This document shows positions 31,520-42,850 of a stretch of DNA of 64,000 nt, one piece after another (positions within the stretch are counted from its first letter, which is position 1; each line of letters begins with the position of its first letter). The stretch is from Leguminivora glycinivorella. Lineage: Eukaryota; Arthropoda; Insecta; Lepidoptera; Tortricidae. Location of the stretch: NCBI RefSeq assembly GCF_023078275.1, contig NC_062996.1, positions 5,766,001 through 5,830,000 of the forward strand, in the 5' to 3' direction. The translations under genes were made by a program, and so were the position numbers. The notes under the pieces were generated by a model. The model searched no databases. It saw nothing but the letters and a program-made list of their open reading frames with translations, and was not told where the DNA came from.

Positions 31520-31876
31520 ACATCTGGACGACCGAGCTTCGCTCGGTTCTATTTTATTATATCACGTCTTTAGAAAAAAAAACTTATAAATACAAGAACA
31601 AAAAAAAACGAAACAAAAAATTAAAACTTAATTTCTGGCCGGGATTCGAAACCCTGACACCTGCAATCTGTCTGCGAACATTAGACCGACCTCGTACGAC
31701 TGAGCTAAGCGCAGCCGATGTGCGCGAGGCGAAATTAACGACCATATTTAACGTTTACTAACGCGAAAGAAAAACTCATTAAAACTCCATAATTCGCCGT
31801 TTTCCGGGACCTAAGGCTACGCTAGATCGATTTTCCAACCCCGAGAACCCCTACATAACAAATTTCAGCGAAGCTA
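31520..31876 (-). mobile_element. RepF, minus, with tRNA-like segment
   Basis: Inverse of 47104-47498. Carries the end hairpin ACCGAGCTTCGCTCGGT (31531-31547) and a tRNA-like segment at about 31637-31716 (sense: TTAGCTCAGTCGTACGAGGT and GGTTTCGAATCCCGGCC). Confidence 0.7.
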
Positions 31877-31904
31877 AACTTCGGGTGGCCGCGCGTCCAC
31901 CCGT

Positions 31905-32466
31905 GTGACAAATCTCAGCGCGCTAGGACCATTTTGAAATTTTTCAAAAAAAAAAGTCAGCCATATTGATTTTTTTAATGAAACTTTTTTCTACTTAAAA
32001 CCCTGTATGACATTTGGTCGAGCAGCCCCGGCTATCTCTTACCGTTTAAAAGTTGCCATACAAAACAAAAGTGGCCAGTTTTCTCACATTTGTAGTATTT
32101 TTCAATTTTTTTTATTTCATTCCAATCAAGGCCTCTTGGAGATTCTACAACAAAAATTTGAGCACTCTACGACAAACTTGAAAAATCTTCAAAAAAAAGT
32201 CGGCCATTTTGAAAAAAAAAATGGCGGCGTCAAAAACTGCCCAGGGTCCTCTATGACATTTTGGTCGAGCACCCCCCGGCTATCTCCTGCCGTTTGGTCA
32301 GACCGTTCAACATTGTTTTACCCGGAACCGGTAAACCGACGGTCGGATTTTTCCGGGGTCGCAAGATCAACCTCTTTACTACCACAGCCACACCAAATAC
32401 TGCCACCTGCAAAATCTCCTGGCTATTTTTGGAAAAATGTCAGTCGGGTTGCAGCTTTATATTATA
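31905..32466 (-). repeat. RepQ copy, minus
   Basis: Inverse of 23930-24490, diverged by scattered substitutions. The long plus-strand frame across it (32007-32477) has no counterpart in the other copy, so it is not a gene. Confidence 0.65.
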
Positions 32467-32696
32467 TAGAAAAATAGAATAGAATATAGAATTGATAAAT
32501 AAATGAATATACAAGAATTGCTCATTTAAAAGTATATGATATTCTTAAAGAAAATATATAAGTTATATTTAACCAAATTAACATGCAAAGAATTAAGTTA
32601 TTTTATTTCATCTTTGTTTTAACGAGTACAGGTAGGATAGGATAAGATTGGCTTAATAGTAATTTGAGGAAAGATTTCGTTTAATTTTTATCTAAA

Positions 32697-33249
32697 AAAC
32701 CGGCCAAGAGCGTGTCGGGCCACGCTCAGTGTAGGGTTCCGTAGTTTTTCGTATTTTTCTCAAAAACTACTGAACCTATCAAGTTCAAAACAATTTTCCT
32801 AGAAAGTCTTTATAAAATTTTTTTTCATATTTTTTAAACATATGGTTCAAAAGTTAAAGGGGGGGGGACGCACTTTTTTTTCCTTTAGGAGCGATTATTT
32901 CCGAAAATATTAATATTATCAAAAAACGATCTTAGTAAACCCTTATTCATTTTTAAATACCTATCCAACAATATATCACACGTTGGGGTTGGAATGAAAA
33001 AAAATATCAGCCCCCACTTTACATGTAGGGGGGGGGTACCCTAACAAAACATTTTTTTCCATTTTTTATTTTTGCACTTTGTTGGCGTGATTGATATACA
33101 TATTGGTACCAAATTTCAGCTTTCTAGTGCTTACGGTTACTGAGATTATCCGCGGACGGACGGACGGACGGACGGACGGACGGACGGACGGACGGACAGA
33201 CAGACATGGCGAAACTATAAGGGTTCCTAGTTGACTACGGAACCCTAAA
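32697..33249 (+). repeat. RepA copy 6
   Basis: Complete; lacks a short CTACTTTTGTG segment near 32817 and has a long CGGA run. Confidence 0.8.
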
Positions 33250-34705
33250 ACACTACGTGACGTCACGCGAGGCAAGTCCATTGGGCGTTTAGTGTTTTGT
33301 ATTCGATATCAGTTATATGACTTCACCACGTTAAATATTGCCGGTTATAAAAAGTACATCCTGTATTTTGCTTTATAATCCTGTATTTTCTACATATAAA
33401 TTCCTCACCATTTTACGATATAATATGATCTCGTACCAACGTCGATCCCCACATGTACTTCAAAATAAAATATGAATAATCGGCGGCGCGTGTGTTAGCT
33501 CATTGAATTATATATGTTTTATGTATGTGGATTCATATTGAAAGATAAGCGCTCAGCTACCTGCATAGCGAGTGACACGCTTAAATATAAGTCTAAAGTA
33601 CTTAGATGATAAATCGCATTATTTTATTTGGCAGTAGTAGTAGTAGATTCCACGATGTATACTAAATTTATTATTTATAAATTAAATTATTTACTGACGC
33701 ATGTGGAAAATAGGTATATTAAGTTAAAATTGTTACTCTAGTAGTCTTATCAAATACAACCCTTTCAGGCTTAGCATTAAATAGCGTGATGCGCACAGTT
33801 GAAATAAATTTTGGCGTTTTGTACACAACATGCGGTTTGTCGAATGTCGAGAGAGGTCATTGCCCTTCCCCGCTGCCGCGCCACGGCCGCGCGGTCGGTA
33901 TCATAATACCTACACTACCCGCGTCACTGCGCTCGCTTGACTAGATCGAACGCAAATATTAATACCGTATTATTTTTCGAAGCATTCTATTAAACTTACC
34001 CAAATTCACGTATCTTATTTATCTTGTCTTTTTAGTTAATAAGATAAGAACTCTAGTAACTTTAATATTTTTTGGAATGGTAAAAACCTATTTTTGCTAA
34101 ATTATCGCAAATTTTATCAAGCACTGGAGTAGGAAAACACAATTTCAGTTTATTGATATATTTAAAGGAGGCAATGCGACGTTTCTTATTTTTTTTAACA
34201 TGAATATTTTTTTGTGTCTGTTTCGCTAGGTATGACAAATTGTCATATAGCACTCGAGTAAATTGACCCAAACTACGTATACACGCTAAAAATATCATTC
34301 TAAATGCAATACAGTTACATTTTTTCTCTCGAATATTTTTTTTACCACATTAGGTCAAATTAAAAATTATAACCACAAATTACCAAATTACTAAAAAAGC
34401 ACCTTAGGAATGTGACCCAAAACGAAATGTTAAATTTATATGTTATCAATGTATTTATAAACGAAAACAAAATCGACTTTAATATTTTTTTAACTTAGGA
34501 CCCAAAATATAGCCAGCGCCGCAGGACTATTAGGCTTAACTCACCTAAATTACGTGGTAGGTACGTAGGTTAGGTTCCGTTTAGTTACTAATAAATTGCC
34601 GTTTGATACACATTACGTCTCATAATCTAATTAAATACAAAAAAAAATGGTAAAAGAATCGTTTTGTGTTCGTATGTTTAGGATTTTCTTAATTAACTAT
34701 TTTGC
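33250..34705. other. No gene; short CpG-rich patch
   Basis: AT-rich apart from 33865-33950 (CCCCGCTGCCGCGCCACGGC, CGCGCGGTCGG), a CpG-dense patch. 34566-34578 has TAGGTTAGGTT. No exon supported. Confidence 0.35.
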
Positions 34706-34707
34706 AA

Positions 34708-35446
34708 AAAAAAAAGGCGTACCCCTGAAATGTATGGGCCTTTTAGGCTTAAAACTAGATGGCGCTGTTCGCAGCCTGGAAGTGGCAAAAATTATATTTT
34801 CTCCAAATATATTTGCGTGTTTTTATTTTTATAAGGACAGATGACATATTTCTTTATTTTAACTCATGATATCACGTCAATACACATTTTGAAAAAATAG
34901 TTATTTGTTATACAAGAGTGCAAAGTTGTATTTTAACGCCGAGTGTAGAATTGAAAAACGAGCAAGCGAAAGGATTCTATGGTTGAACCACGAGCAAAGC
35001 GAGTGGTTCGAGAATAGAATCCTGAGCTTGCGAGTTTTCAACACACGAGAAGTAAAATACATTTGCACTCGTGTGTAGCACAAAACTTTTCCCCTCACTA
35101 AGGCGAGGAAAGTACAACGCAAAAAACGCGTTTATCACTGTTGCCAGTAGTTCCACAGGTGGTAAAACATCTTCATCACTAGATTAACCCACTTTTATCA
35201 ATTTTAGAGCACAAAATTTGCCTATATTCAAGGTCAAATTACTTTATCCACTAGTGGATAAAATGCGTTTTTACCCGCTGGTATTAAAGGACAAAACACG
35301 TGTTTAGGGGAAAATAAATTTGTAGGCACCATCAGTGTAGTTATAAGAGTATTTAATAGGTGGCGCTAAAAAACCGAGGTACGATTTTTAGTATGAACTA
35401 TGTAAATCCTATATAAATACTCGTAATCTTTGGTATATATTTGTAT
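34708..35446 (+). repeat. RepD copy 3, split by RepE
   Basis: 34708-34896 (GCGTACCCCTGAAATGTATG, TAGATGGCGCTGTTCGCAGC) and 35316-35446 (GTAGGCACCATCAGTGTAGT, ATAGGTGGCGCTAAA) are adjacent in the uninterrupted copy at 42081. Confidence 0.8.
34897..35315 (+). mobile_element. RepE copy 2, nested
   Basis: Full-length RepE inside RepD, so its ends are ATAGTTATTTG and TTTAGGGGAAAA. No clear longer duplication. Confidence 0.8.
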
Positions 35447-35447
35447 A

Positions 35448-36412
35448 ACGTATGCGGAATGAAATCTGGACAAAGTTTTGATATCGTACAGAGTAAGTAA
35501 ATAAATAAACTAAAATAATGTATAAATGCCAGATTAAAGTTTACATATCTGTCATTTAAACTGGTAAGTTTCATGAGTATTGGATTCCTTTTCTCGAAAT
35601 GATGGTCAATCGAGAAGGACGACCTAGCGAAACTGTTTGTAATTTCTACATACCAATTTTCTGTGACCGAATGCAAAAGCCCGAGGAAAGTTTTGTAGGA
35701 AGGGTTAGAAGCTAACAGTCAATTTATAATATTTTTGCGTCCTTTTTCTTTACAAAAACTACCGCAACAAAGCGTGGTTCAAGAAAACATTACAGCATTG
35801 GCAAGTTTTCTGGGAGAGATTTGATTAAAAGAAATGTCGGCCCCCTAAGGCACAAAATCTTACAGAGAGCTCGAGACAGCATTCGAATGGGGCAGAGAAA
35901 GTGATAAAAATTATCTTGAAGACATGAGTATCGATACACATTCAAAAAAGTTAGACCTATAGTCTTCAAAAATAAAATAAAAAACTTTGAAAATGCTGCT
36001 ACGCCGTTAAGTCAAAAAATGTAAAAAACAGCTGTTTTTGCATTTCGGGGTTTATGAATGACTAATAATATGTCGAGTAAATGGAATTTCATGACTAGAA
36101 AACTATTATTTTGAGAACACTAATGATCCTACGGACAAGAATGTGAAAAATGTCGAGCATACGAAGCTTCTTTAAAAAGTTATCACATGGAAGATAAATT
36201 TGAACCTTAAAAAATGCTAACATTGGTTTTGTCGACACCGATGGACATAAAGTATCACAAGTTCTGTTAGAAGCTTCACATTGGCGAAAACTAACTCTTT
36301 TATTTATCGATATTCAATACATAATTAAAATCACGAAAGATATCAAAAATAAACTATGTTATATTAATTTTATAAGACATTGAATTTTGTCCAGATTTCA
36401 TTCCGCATACGT
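35448..36412. mobile_element. 965-bp element, 27-bp TIRs, TA duplication
   Basis: Both ends read ACGTATGCGGAATGAAATC...GGACAAA inward, 27 of 27 identical, flanked by TA (35446-35447, 36413-36414). Tc1/mariner-type by duplication. The interior has no transposase motif I can see in any frame. Inserted at or near the end of RepD. Confidence 0.8.
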
Positions 36413-36427
36413 TAACCCATCATTTTT

Positions 36428-36968
36428 AGGGTTCCGTAGTCAACTAGGAACCCTTATAGTTTCGCCATGTCTGTCTGTCCGTCCGTCCGTCCGTCCGTCC
36501 GCGGATAATCTCAGTAACCGTTAGCACTAGAAAGCTGAAATTTGGTACCAATATGTATTTCAATCACGCCGACAAAGTGCAAAAATAAAAACTGGAAAAA
36601 AATGTTTTATTAGGGTACCCCCCCCTACATGTAAAGTGGGGGCTGATATTTTTTTTCATTCCAACCCCAACGTGTGATATATTGTTAGATAGGTATTTAA
36701 AAATGAATAAGGGTTTACTAAGATGGTTTTTTGATAATATTAGTATTTTCGGAAATAATCGCTCCTAAAGGAAAAAAAAGTGCGTCCCCCCCCCTCTAAC
36801 TTTTGAACCGTATGTTTAAAAAATATGAAAAAAATTACAAAAGTAGAACTTTATAAAGACTTTCTAGGAAAATTGTTTTGAACTTGATAAGTTCAGTAGT
36901 TTTTGAGAAAAATACGGAAAACTACGGAACCCTACACTGAGCGTGGCCCGACACGCTCTTGGCCGGTT
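36428..36968 (-). repeat. RepA copy 7
   Basis: Complete minus copy, short CGTC run. Confidence 0.8.
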
Positions 36969-37080
36969 TATTTCTAAGTAATTACAATGAATACTTAAGA
37001 GGGTACTTTTTATTATACATTTCGATTTGTTTTTATGTGACATAGTCACATAATTGGTGCACAATCTTGGCATTTTTTTA

Positions 37081-37374
37081 ATAGTTATTTGTTATACAAG
37101 GGCGCAAAAGTTGCACCCGTGTGTAACACAAAACTTTTCCCCTCACTGTAGCAAGGAAACTACAACGCAAAAAATGCGTTTATCACTGCTTCCAGTAGTT
37201 CCACAAGTGGTAAATGATCTTCATTACTAGATTCACCTACTTTTATAAATTTTAAAGCAGTTAATTTGACTATATTCAAGGTCAAATTACTTTACCCACT
37301 AGTGGATAAAATGCGTTTTTACCCGCTGGCATTGAAGGATAAAACACGTGTTTCCGAGGTAGTGAGGGGAAAAT
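37081..37374 (+). repeat. RepE copy 3, internally deleted
   Basis: Joins CAAGGGCGCAAAAGTTG directly to CACCCGTGTGTAACAC, removing the palindromic centre present at 13200-13330. Confidence 0.75.
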
Positions 37375-37693
37375 ATATTTATGTAAGTTTGGGACTAAAT
37401 TTATCTGTGTAACATGTCGTTGGGACCTATGGTGAAATTAGGAGTATAACCGAGTTTCAAGTTTTTTTTTTTGCTTTTGAGAACGATTTTTCTTTACTAC
37501 CTGTTTCTAGCACAACTGAGGTTTGAACCTACTATTTCTGAACACATGATCAAATATTAAAACTACCGATATTATTGCCAGCGTTATCAAGCTAGCATAA
37601 CATATAACCTCACCATTATATAAGTCGGACAAAAACTATAAACACTGAAGCAATGCATAAGTTATAAAAAGTCCTAAGTTATATCGCATTATT
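37375..37693. other. No gene
   Basis: Nothing recognised. Confidence 0.4.
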
Positions 37694-37885
37694 ATAAAAA
37701 CGGCCCCTGTGGCATAGTACCGAAGACGCTGGCAGCATTTCCTCGCTGAATTGTCAAGCTGATACGATGCGAGGAAACTGCCAGCGCTTCGGTCTCCGGT
37801 GGCGTCCGACGCCAGGGCCCCACGGGCCAAAGGGTCTCGACGCCGATTGGGATATAAATATATTCGGCGCCGAGACCGCTGTACT
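37694..37885 (-). pseudogene. LINE RT C-terminus
   Basis: Near-identical in plan to 785-1000: minus-strand peptide pieces around IQRGNAASVFGTMPQG, with a deletion in the GPRGP region and frame breaks. Confidence 0.65.
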
Positions 37886-38165
37886 TAGTTCTCGTTAGGC
37901 CCTTTTGATTCTATTCTGTCGATGTTGACTATAATACAATATCTAAGAAAAGTCCTAAGATATTCCGACTTATTTTGCGATAGGTCGTTTCATTTCTGCA
38001 TATAGCTAATGGCGTAACCTTCGTAGAACAATGAGACAAAAAACTAGACAAAAAAGAAGGTCGAGTTGATGTGTTTAAGAGGCTGCGGAGGAAATGGTTA
38101 CTTGAGCGACTTTTTAAACGTAGTCGTGACGAGTTAACATTACATAATCAGTCGCAATTATTACA
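37886..38165. other. No gene
   Basis: Nothing recognised. Confidence 0.35.
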
Positions 38166-38167
38166 CA

Positions 38168-38380
38168 TATATGCAATTGAACATAAGAGCTGGCAGCTTC
38201 CTTGCTCAACAAATAAGCATCGCGATTCAGCGAGGAAATGCTGACAGCATCTTAGGCACTATGCATTAGGGTCTTTAGTTTTAGAATTTTAGTTTTCAAT
38301 CGCCTAGTCTATAATATGTATTGTATAAATTTTTATGTGTTCTTAATATTTTCAATAAATATGCAATTTCAATAATAAAC
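38168..38380 (+). pseudogene. LINE 3' end
   Basis: GAGCTGGCAGCTTCCTTGCTCAACA-type order, then GCGATTCAGCGAGGAAATGC (IQRGN), GGCACTATGC, then AT-rich UTR with TTTTCAATAAATATG. Confidence 0.6.
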
Positions 38381-38470
38381 GTCTTCTAATCAATTTTCGC
38401 ATATTTTCGAACATAACTTTTGAAATTTCATTCTTGTGGTCCGCAATTTTAGGCTTTTAATGGTAGATCT

Positions 38471-38588
38471 GGGCCCGTTTCTCAAAAGGTACAAGCCTTG
38501 TATTACAAGTGTGTTTCCATGACAACCCATACGATTTGACAGTTCGCGCACTTGTAATACAAGGCTTGTACCTTTCGAGAAACGGGCC
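38471..38588. mobile_element. Hairpin MITE (MITE-9)
   Basis: GGGCCCGTTTCTCAAAAGGT and TACAAGCCTTGTATTACAAG on the left; complement at right. GGGCCCGTTT ends resemble Harbinger-type MITEs, but no duplication is evident. Confidence 0.7.
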
Positions 38589-38589
38589 A

Positions 38590-39890
38590 CAGTACTTACT
38601 GTCACACAATGGTCTTTTAAAAGTCGTGTTTTTGTACATAAATGGCCAACAAGTCAACAACGCTCAGCTCAGAGCAACCCCGAACAATGCATCCTCGGAG
38701 CCACGGCCACAGGGCCAATGACCTGCGCGTGCGACGGTTCACTGCGCATGCGTGGACACTTATGCGACCAGTGTAACACGAGCCGTAAAGACTGGCGTCC
38801 ACTAGGCCCGAATCGAATCTCTCTGCATTTAACTTGTATTCAAACCGTACATAGAAAACACGTTTTTTCATCTTTTTCGTCTTTCTGGGCCCATTTCTAT
38901 ACAACAGGTTAAATGCAAAATTAGACTTATATTATATCCACTTAGCTATGTTTGTTGTAAAAGTGCTCTACGACGAGCCCTGCAAAATATGACGTACGAT
39001 GATACAGAAAATTTACTTATGGTCGTAAAATAATTACCTATTGAATATTGATGATGTAATAGTTCGGAACCTACTAAAATAAGTCTTGTGTTTATTTACG
39101 TTTATATAATTTTTATTTAAGTGAATAATTAAAAATAAATCACCAATTTAGTCCTTCCTCTGCCTGAAACACAGGAGCTATCCTAGCTCAGGCATTTGTA
39201 TAAAACGTTTCTTACATCACGTCGAATCGAATTCACAGTTCATAGTAAATGTATAATCATCATCAGACTCGATTCGATGCGTCTCAATCGAGACAGATGG
39301 TCAACTACGACGGATCACAAATAGCACAATGTATCTATTCAAATCCCTTTAAGATGGATATAAACCGATATTTTAGGACCAGTGTATGTAACTGGAGATC
39401 GGTACCGGTAAAGGGTTTTTTCTATCGAGCCGATTTCTTCAAATCGTGTATCGAGTACGGCTATGTTCATTAAAATATAATGAATAATAACATAATATAA
39501 TTAACTTGCCTTACTAAAACTAATAGTTTGTCTCCATTTTGCACAATTGGGTGTTGTCAGTCCCTCAAGTTCAGCAAAATGTGGAGGCTCACGGCATTTG
39601 CAGTAGGAAATGAAAGACAATGTTACTAAGCAAAATTTCCACATTAAGAAATAATTTCTTAATAAATCTGTATAAGAATCGTAAAAAACCATGTCCAAAA
39701 TCATGTATGCAGTATCTGTAGTGATGTCAGTGATGTCACTGTAAATTTTCTTGATGAATTCATGGAGCAGATGGCTCTAGAGCCTATCTAGAAAGGTAGA
39801 TAGAAATTTATTGTCTAGGCAACACGACTGCCCCTTGTCGTGCGCTCTTGTCCCGATGGCGACTCTCAGGATCTCATAGTTATTTGGATT
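38590..39890. other. No gene
   Basis: Mixed-composition, unrecognised. Overlapping frames on opposite strands at 38617-38912 are of similar length and neither has a family motif. Confidence 0.3.
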
Positions 39891-39893
39891 TAC

Positions 39894-39985
39894 GGCGGGC
39901 TATTATGCGTACAATTTTATCACTTATCAACGTGGGTAAGATACCTGTCACTCTCACACTGATATTTTACTTGCCAGAACGTACG
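39894..39985 (+). repeat. Half copy of MITE-T hairpin
   Basis: ATTATGCGTACAATTTTATC, ACTTATCAACGTGGGTAAGA, CTGTCACTCTCACACTGA match one arm of 46909-47047. Confidence 0.55.
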
Positions 39986-40129
39986 TTACGGATGCTTTAT
40001 CCTAGGCCTGCAAATCTACAGACATATCTCCCTTATTCAGAGGTCACATTTAATTTGGTCGACTGAGCTTATAGCCGTGAGGCGGTAGGCTATGAGCAAA
40101 TCTGTAGTTCACTGCACAAAATGTTATTA

Positions 40130-40470
40130 CTACCTCCAGTATACTCTGACCTACAACCACAGGAACTTGATATACATGTCAAGGTCATAGCTATTCTGGT
40201 TCTCTCGATCAGCCCGCAGGCGATCATGACAACTGCAACACCATTATTACTCCTAAAGACCAGTTCTACCTGGTCTGAAGTTACATGAACTTGATGTAGG
40301 TGTCAAGGTCATACCTATTTTGGTTTTGTAGTGGACCTGGACAGTATACGCTTGGAGATACGATGGTTATCTACTGCTGTGCACATCGTAAGTGTACTTC
40401 ATAAAACTTAAAGTCCAATATAACCTGATCTCCAATGATGTGAATCTGAAATGAAAGTCAAGGCCGTAAC
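40130..40470 (+). repeat. Diverged tandem array with TCAAGGTCA sites
   Basis: Three decayed units: GAACTTGATATACATGTCAAGG, GAACTTGATGTAGGTGTCAAGG (each cut here to the first 20-odd bases) and ATGAAAGTCAAGGCCGTAAC, each followed by a (T)CTATT(C/T)TGGTT-like word. TCAAGGTCA occurs at 40179-40187 and 40303-40311, TCAAGGCCG at 40458-40466. Confidence 0.5.
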
Positions 40471-40612
40471 TATTTTGTTTTATCGGTAAGTTGATAGGAA
40501 TTATGATTTGGTTGCTCTGTATCACTGCGGTTTGCTATAGCGTATTTCACGACCGGTTTGGCCTAGTCGGTAGTAAAAATCTCAGATACTGCCTCTGCCG
40601 ATAGTCCAGTAA

Positions 40613-40712
40613 GTGCGTCGTCACATTATCCGATCCGATATCGGATGAAGGATCGATATACAAATTCCAAATTCCTGTAATATTAAATAATGCGCCATCT
40701 TTGATATTTGCC
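40613..40712. mobile_element. MITE-1 half copy
   Basis: TAA|GTGCGTCGTCACATTATCCG then ATCGGATGAAGGATCGATAT; the right TIR is deleted. Confidence 0.65.
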
Positions 40713-40719
40713 TTCTTTC

Positions 40720-40810
40720 CTACTTGTGAACTGGCTTCTGGGTGAGCGCGATCCATTGTAGACCACGTCTTCGCCTCGGCTAGTCGGTGGCCATGGGTTA
40801 AGCTCATCTA
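40720..40810 (-). repeat. Unclassified repeat shared with 59520
   Basis: On the minus strand GAGCTTAACCCATGGCC, GGCGAAGACGTGGTCTAC and TGGATCGCGCTCACCCAGAA match 59522-59580. The frame AEAKTWSTMDRAHPE may be a LINE ORF scrap. Confidence 0.4.
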
Positions 40811-40812
40811 AA

Positions 40813-41638
40813 GTTAAAGAAAACATACATCTAGTCTAGTAGGATGTATGAATCGTTTAACTTTATAAACATCTTTAGATCCTTTGAAACAAAAATACCT
40901 TTCTCTAAAAATGTTATATTAATCAAAACCCAGACAAAAGAGATAAAGCCATATAAAAACGTTATTATGTTAAGGTTGACAACACTCTGTAGAATCCTGC
41001 ATAATGCTCAATTGCTCATACACAAAAGGGACGTTTTAAATTACAAACACACGCGAAAAGCGTAACCTCTTTGCGCGCTTAAAAAAAAACAAAAAAAAGT
41101 AAACTGTCATTCTCATAAATTTTTCTCATCGCTTCGAAAAACCAGTGTTTTTAAGATCTCTGTTTACGAATACATTATACTGATACTTAGGTCATGTTTA
41201 TTTGGTTATAAGGTTAAATAAAGTAAGTATGACAATTTACAATAGGTAAACATTTACGCGGTAAAGTACTTCGCATGAAATGAAGTTACGGTTTGGAACG
41301 ACACCTCTTTGCCGTTTGCCCGCGGACTAACAAATTATTCGTGAAGTATAAACGGTATCGTTTCTTTTAACTACGTCTGGTTTACGTTACATTTTGGACT
41401 GCTATGACTTTAATGGGGCTTAAAAAGAGTATATGTAGTTAAAATATGTGTGTATTTATTTCGTTTTGGTTCTAAGAATGGTTTAAGGTCATGGTCATGA
41501 GACGATGAAGTAAAAAAGAGTTCTCTGGATATTTTGAAGTAAAGTACTCGGTAACACGAAGTATACTTACTTATTTATTACTTGTGAGTGCTTCGACACA
41601 CAAAACTAAAACTCAAGACAAAACCATTTTTTTTTTTA
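40813..41638. other. No gene
   Basis: AT-rich; frame 40844-41065 is lysine/isoleucine-rich with no motif. Confidence 0.35.
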
Positions 41639-41639
41639 A

Positions 41640-41830
41640 TCTTACAACCTTCTTCTAGATGTTCTGTATGAAACTCGAAAGACTAACTGGACTAGCATTG
41701 CGATGCAGCGAGGAAATGTCGCCAGCATACTTTGGTACAATGCCTCAAGGGCCTATTTGAGACATTACCTAGCTTTTAAGTTTAGTCTTAGTTCATAATT
41801 ATGTTCATGTCAAATCAATAAATAAATTAT
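41640..41830 (+). pseudogene. LINE 3' end
   Basis: CAGCGAGGAAATGTCGCCAG (QRGNVAS) and TACAATGCCTCAAGGGCC, AT-rich UTR and CAAATCAATAAATAAAT. Confidence 0.6.
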
Positions 41831-42080
41831 CTACCTATTGAAAGACTAACTTTACCTTTTGCAAATCAAAAACTGCTTCTAAGATGTCAATGACTCTGTA
41901 CCCATCTATCAGTGTCAAAATTGACGTTTCAAGTTAAAATGTCACTTTAAATACCTAACTAAATTGTCATCGTGTAATGCAACAATGTAATTTTTACACA
42001 TTGTTACCGAATCGCTGTGACATCTTAGAAACACTATTCGAATACGACCGTAATACTATTTCTACCAAAAACGATTTTAT

Positions 42081-42400
42081 ACAGGAGTGACAAAGCCCAT
42101 ACTAAAAAGCGTACCCCTGAAATGTATGGGCTCTTTAGGCTTAAAACTAGATGGCGCTGTTCGCAGCCTGGATGTGGTCAAAATCATATTTTCCCCAAAT
42201 ATTTTTGCGTGTTTTTTATGTTTTATAAGAGCAAATGACATATTTCTTTCTTTTAAAATCATGATATCACGTCAATACATATTTTGGAAAAAAATGTATT
42301 CATCATCAGTGTAGTTATGATAGTATTTAATAGGTGTCGCTAAAAAATTGAGATACGATTCTTAGTATGAAGTATGTAAATCCTATATAAATAATCTTAC
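42081..42400 (+). repeat. RepD copy 4, uninterrupted
   Basis: Reference copy: GCGTACCCCTGAAATGTATG, TAGATGGCGCTGTTCGCAGC, TGATATCACGTCAATACATA, CATCAGTGTAGTTATGATAG, GTAAATCCTATATAAATAAT. Confidence 0.75.
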
Positions 42401-42656
42401 TACAAAGCTAAAGTAGACATGTTTATCTATCCGTAAAGGTAACACACACCTTTTACTTTTGCACGTATAATCACTAACATGGAACGGATAGTATGGATTA
42501 CTTCAGGAAGTTAAATAACCGGAGGAATACCCGACGCGTTAGTTAAACCGAAAGGCATAATCTCAAATTAGTAAAGTCCATTTGCAGTTTGAACGAAAAG
42601 GGCGCGTAGACAAGTTTAAATCATTCAATCAACAATCTATGTATCTATAGCAGCCT

Positions 42657-42850
42657 CTAAAGCGCCCGTCTTCGGACATAGGTCTCCTCTTCATTCCTCC
42701 ACGATTGTCGTTCCATTGCCATCCGCATCCAGTTATCGCCAGCTAGTTGGCAGATGTCATCTCTCCATCTAAGGGAGAGCTTGCCGCGACCACGGGTGTT
42801 AGCGGGCTTCCACACCATTGTTCGTCTCGCCCAGCGACTATCAACAATAC
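42657..42850 (-). pseudogene. Endonuclease-reverse transcriptase LINE C-terminus
   Basis: An open minus-strand frame gives VDSRWARRTMVWKPANTRGR, GKLSLRWRDDICQLAGDNWM and RMAMERQSWRNEEETYVRRR followed by a stop (complement of 42657-42659). The W...TRGR(G)xxxxRWxDDI...AGxxWxRxAxxRxxWxxxEExxV pattern is the C-terminal domain of RTE-like LINE polyproteins. Clean frame over about 62 codons, so relatively young. 5'-truncated after CAGGTATTG. Confidence 0.85.

Noticed and set aside
31637..31716. tRNA gene on the minus strand (and 47303-47382 plus)
   Set aside because: No matching acceptor stem that I can find, B box with an extra base, and the segment is a fixed part of RepF in both copies.
32007..32477. 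156-codon plus frame
   Set aside because: Lies in RepQ minus; the other RepQ copy does not preserve it, and it has no motif.
33865..33950. CpG island promoter
   Set aside because: Less than 100 bp, no TATA, initiator or exon nearby that I can support.
40130..40470. CRISPR-like array
   Set aside because: Units are diverged, unequal in spacing and in a eukaryotic repeat-rich context.
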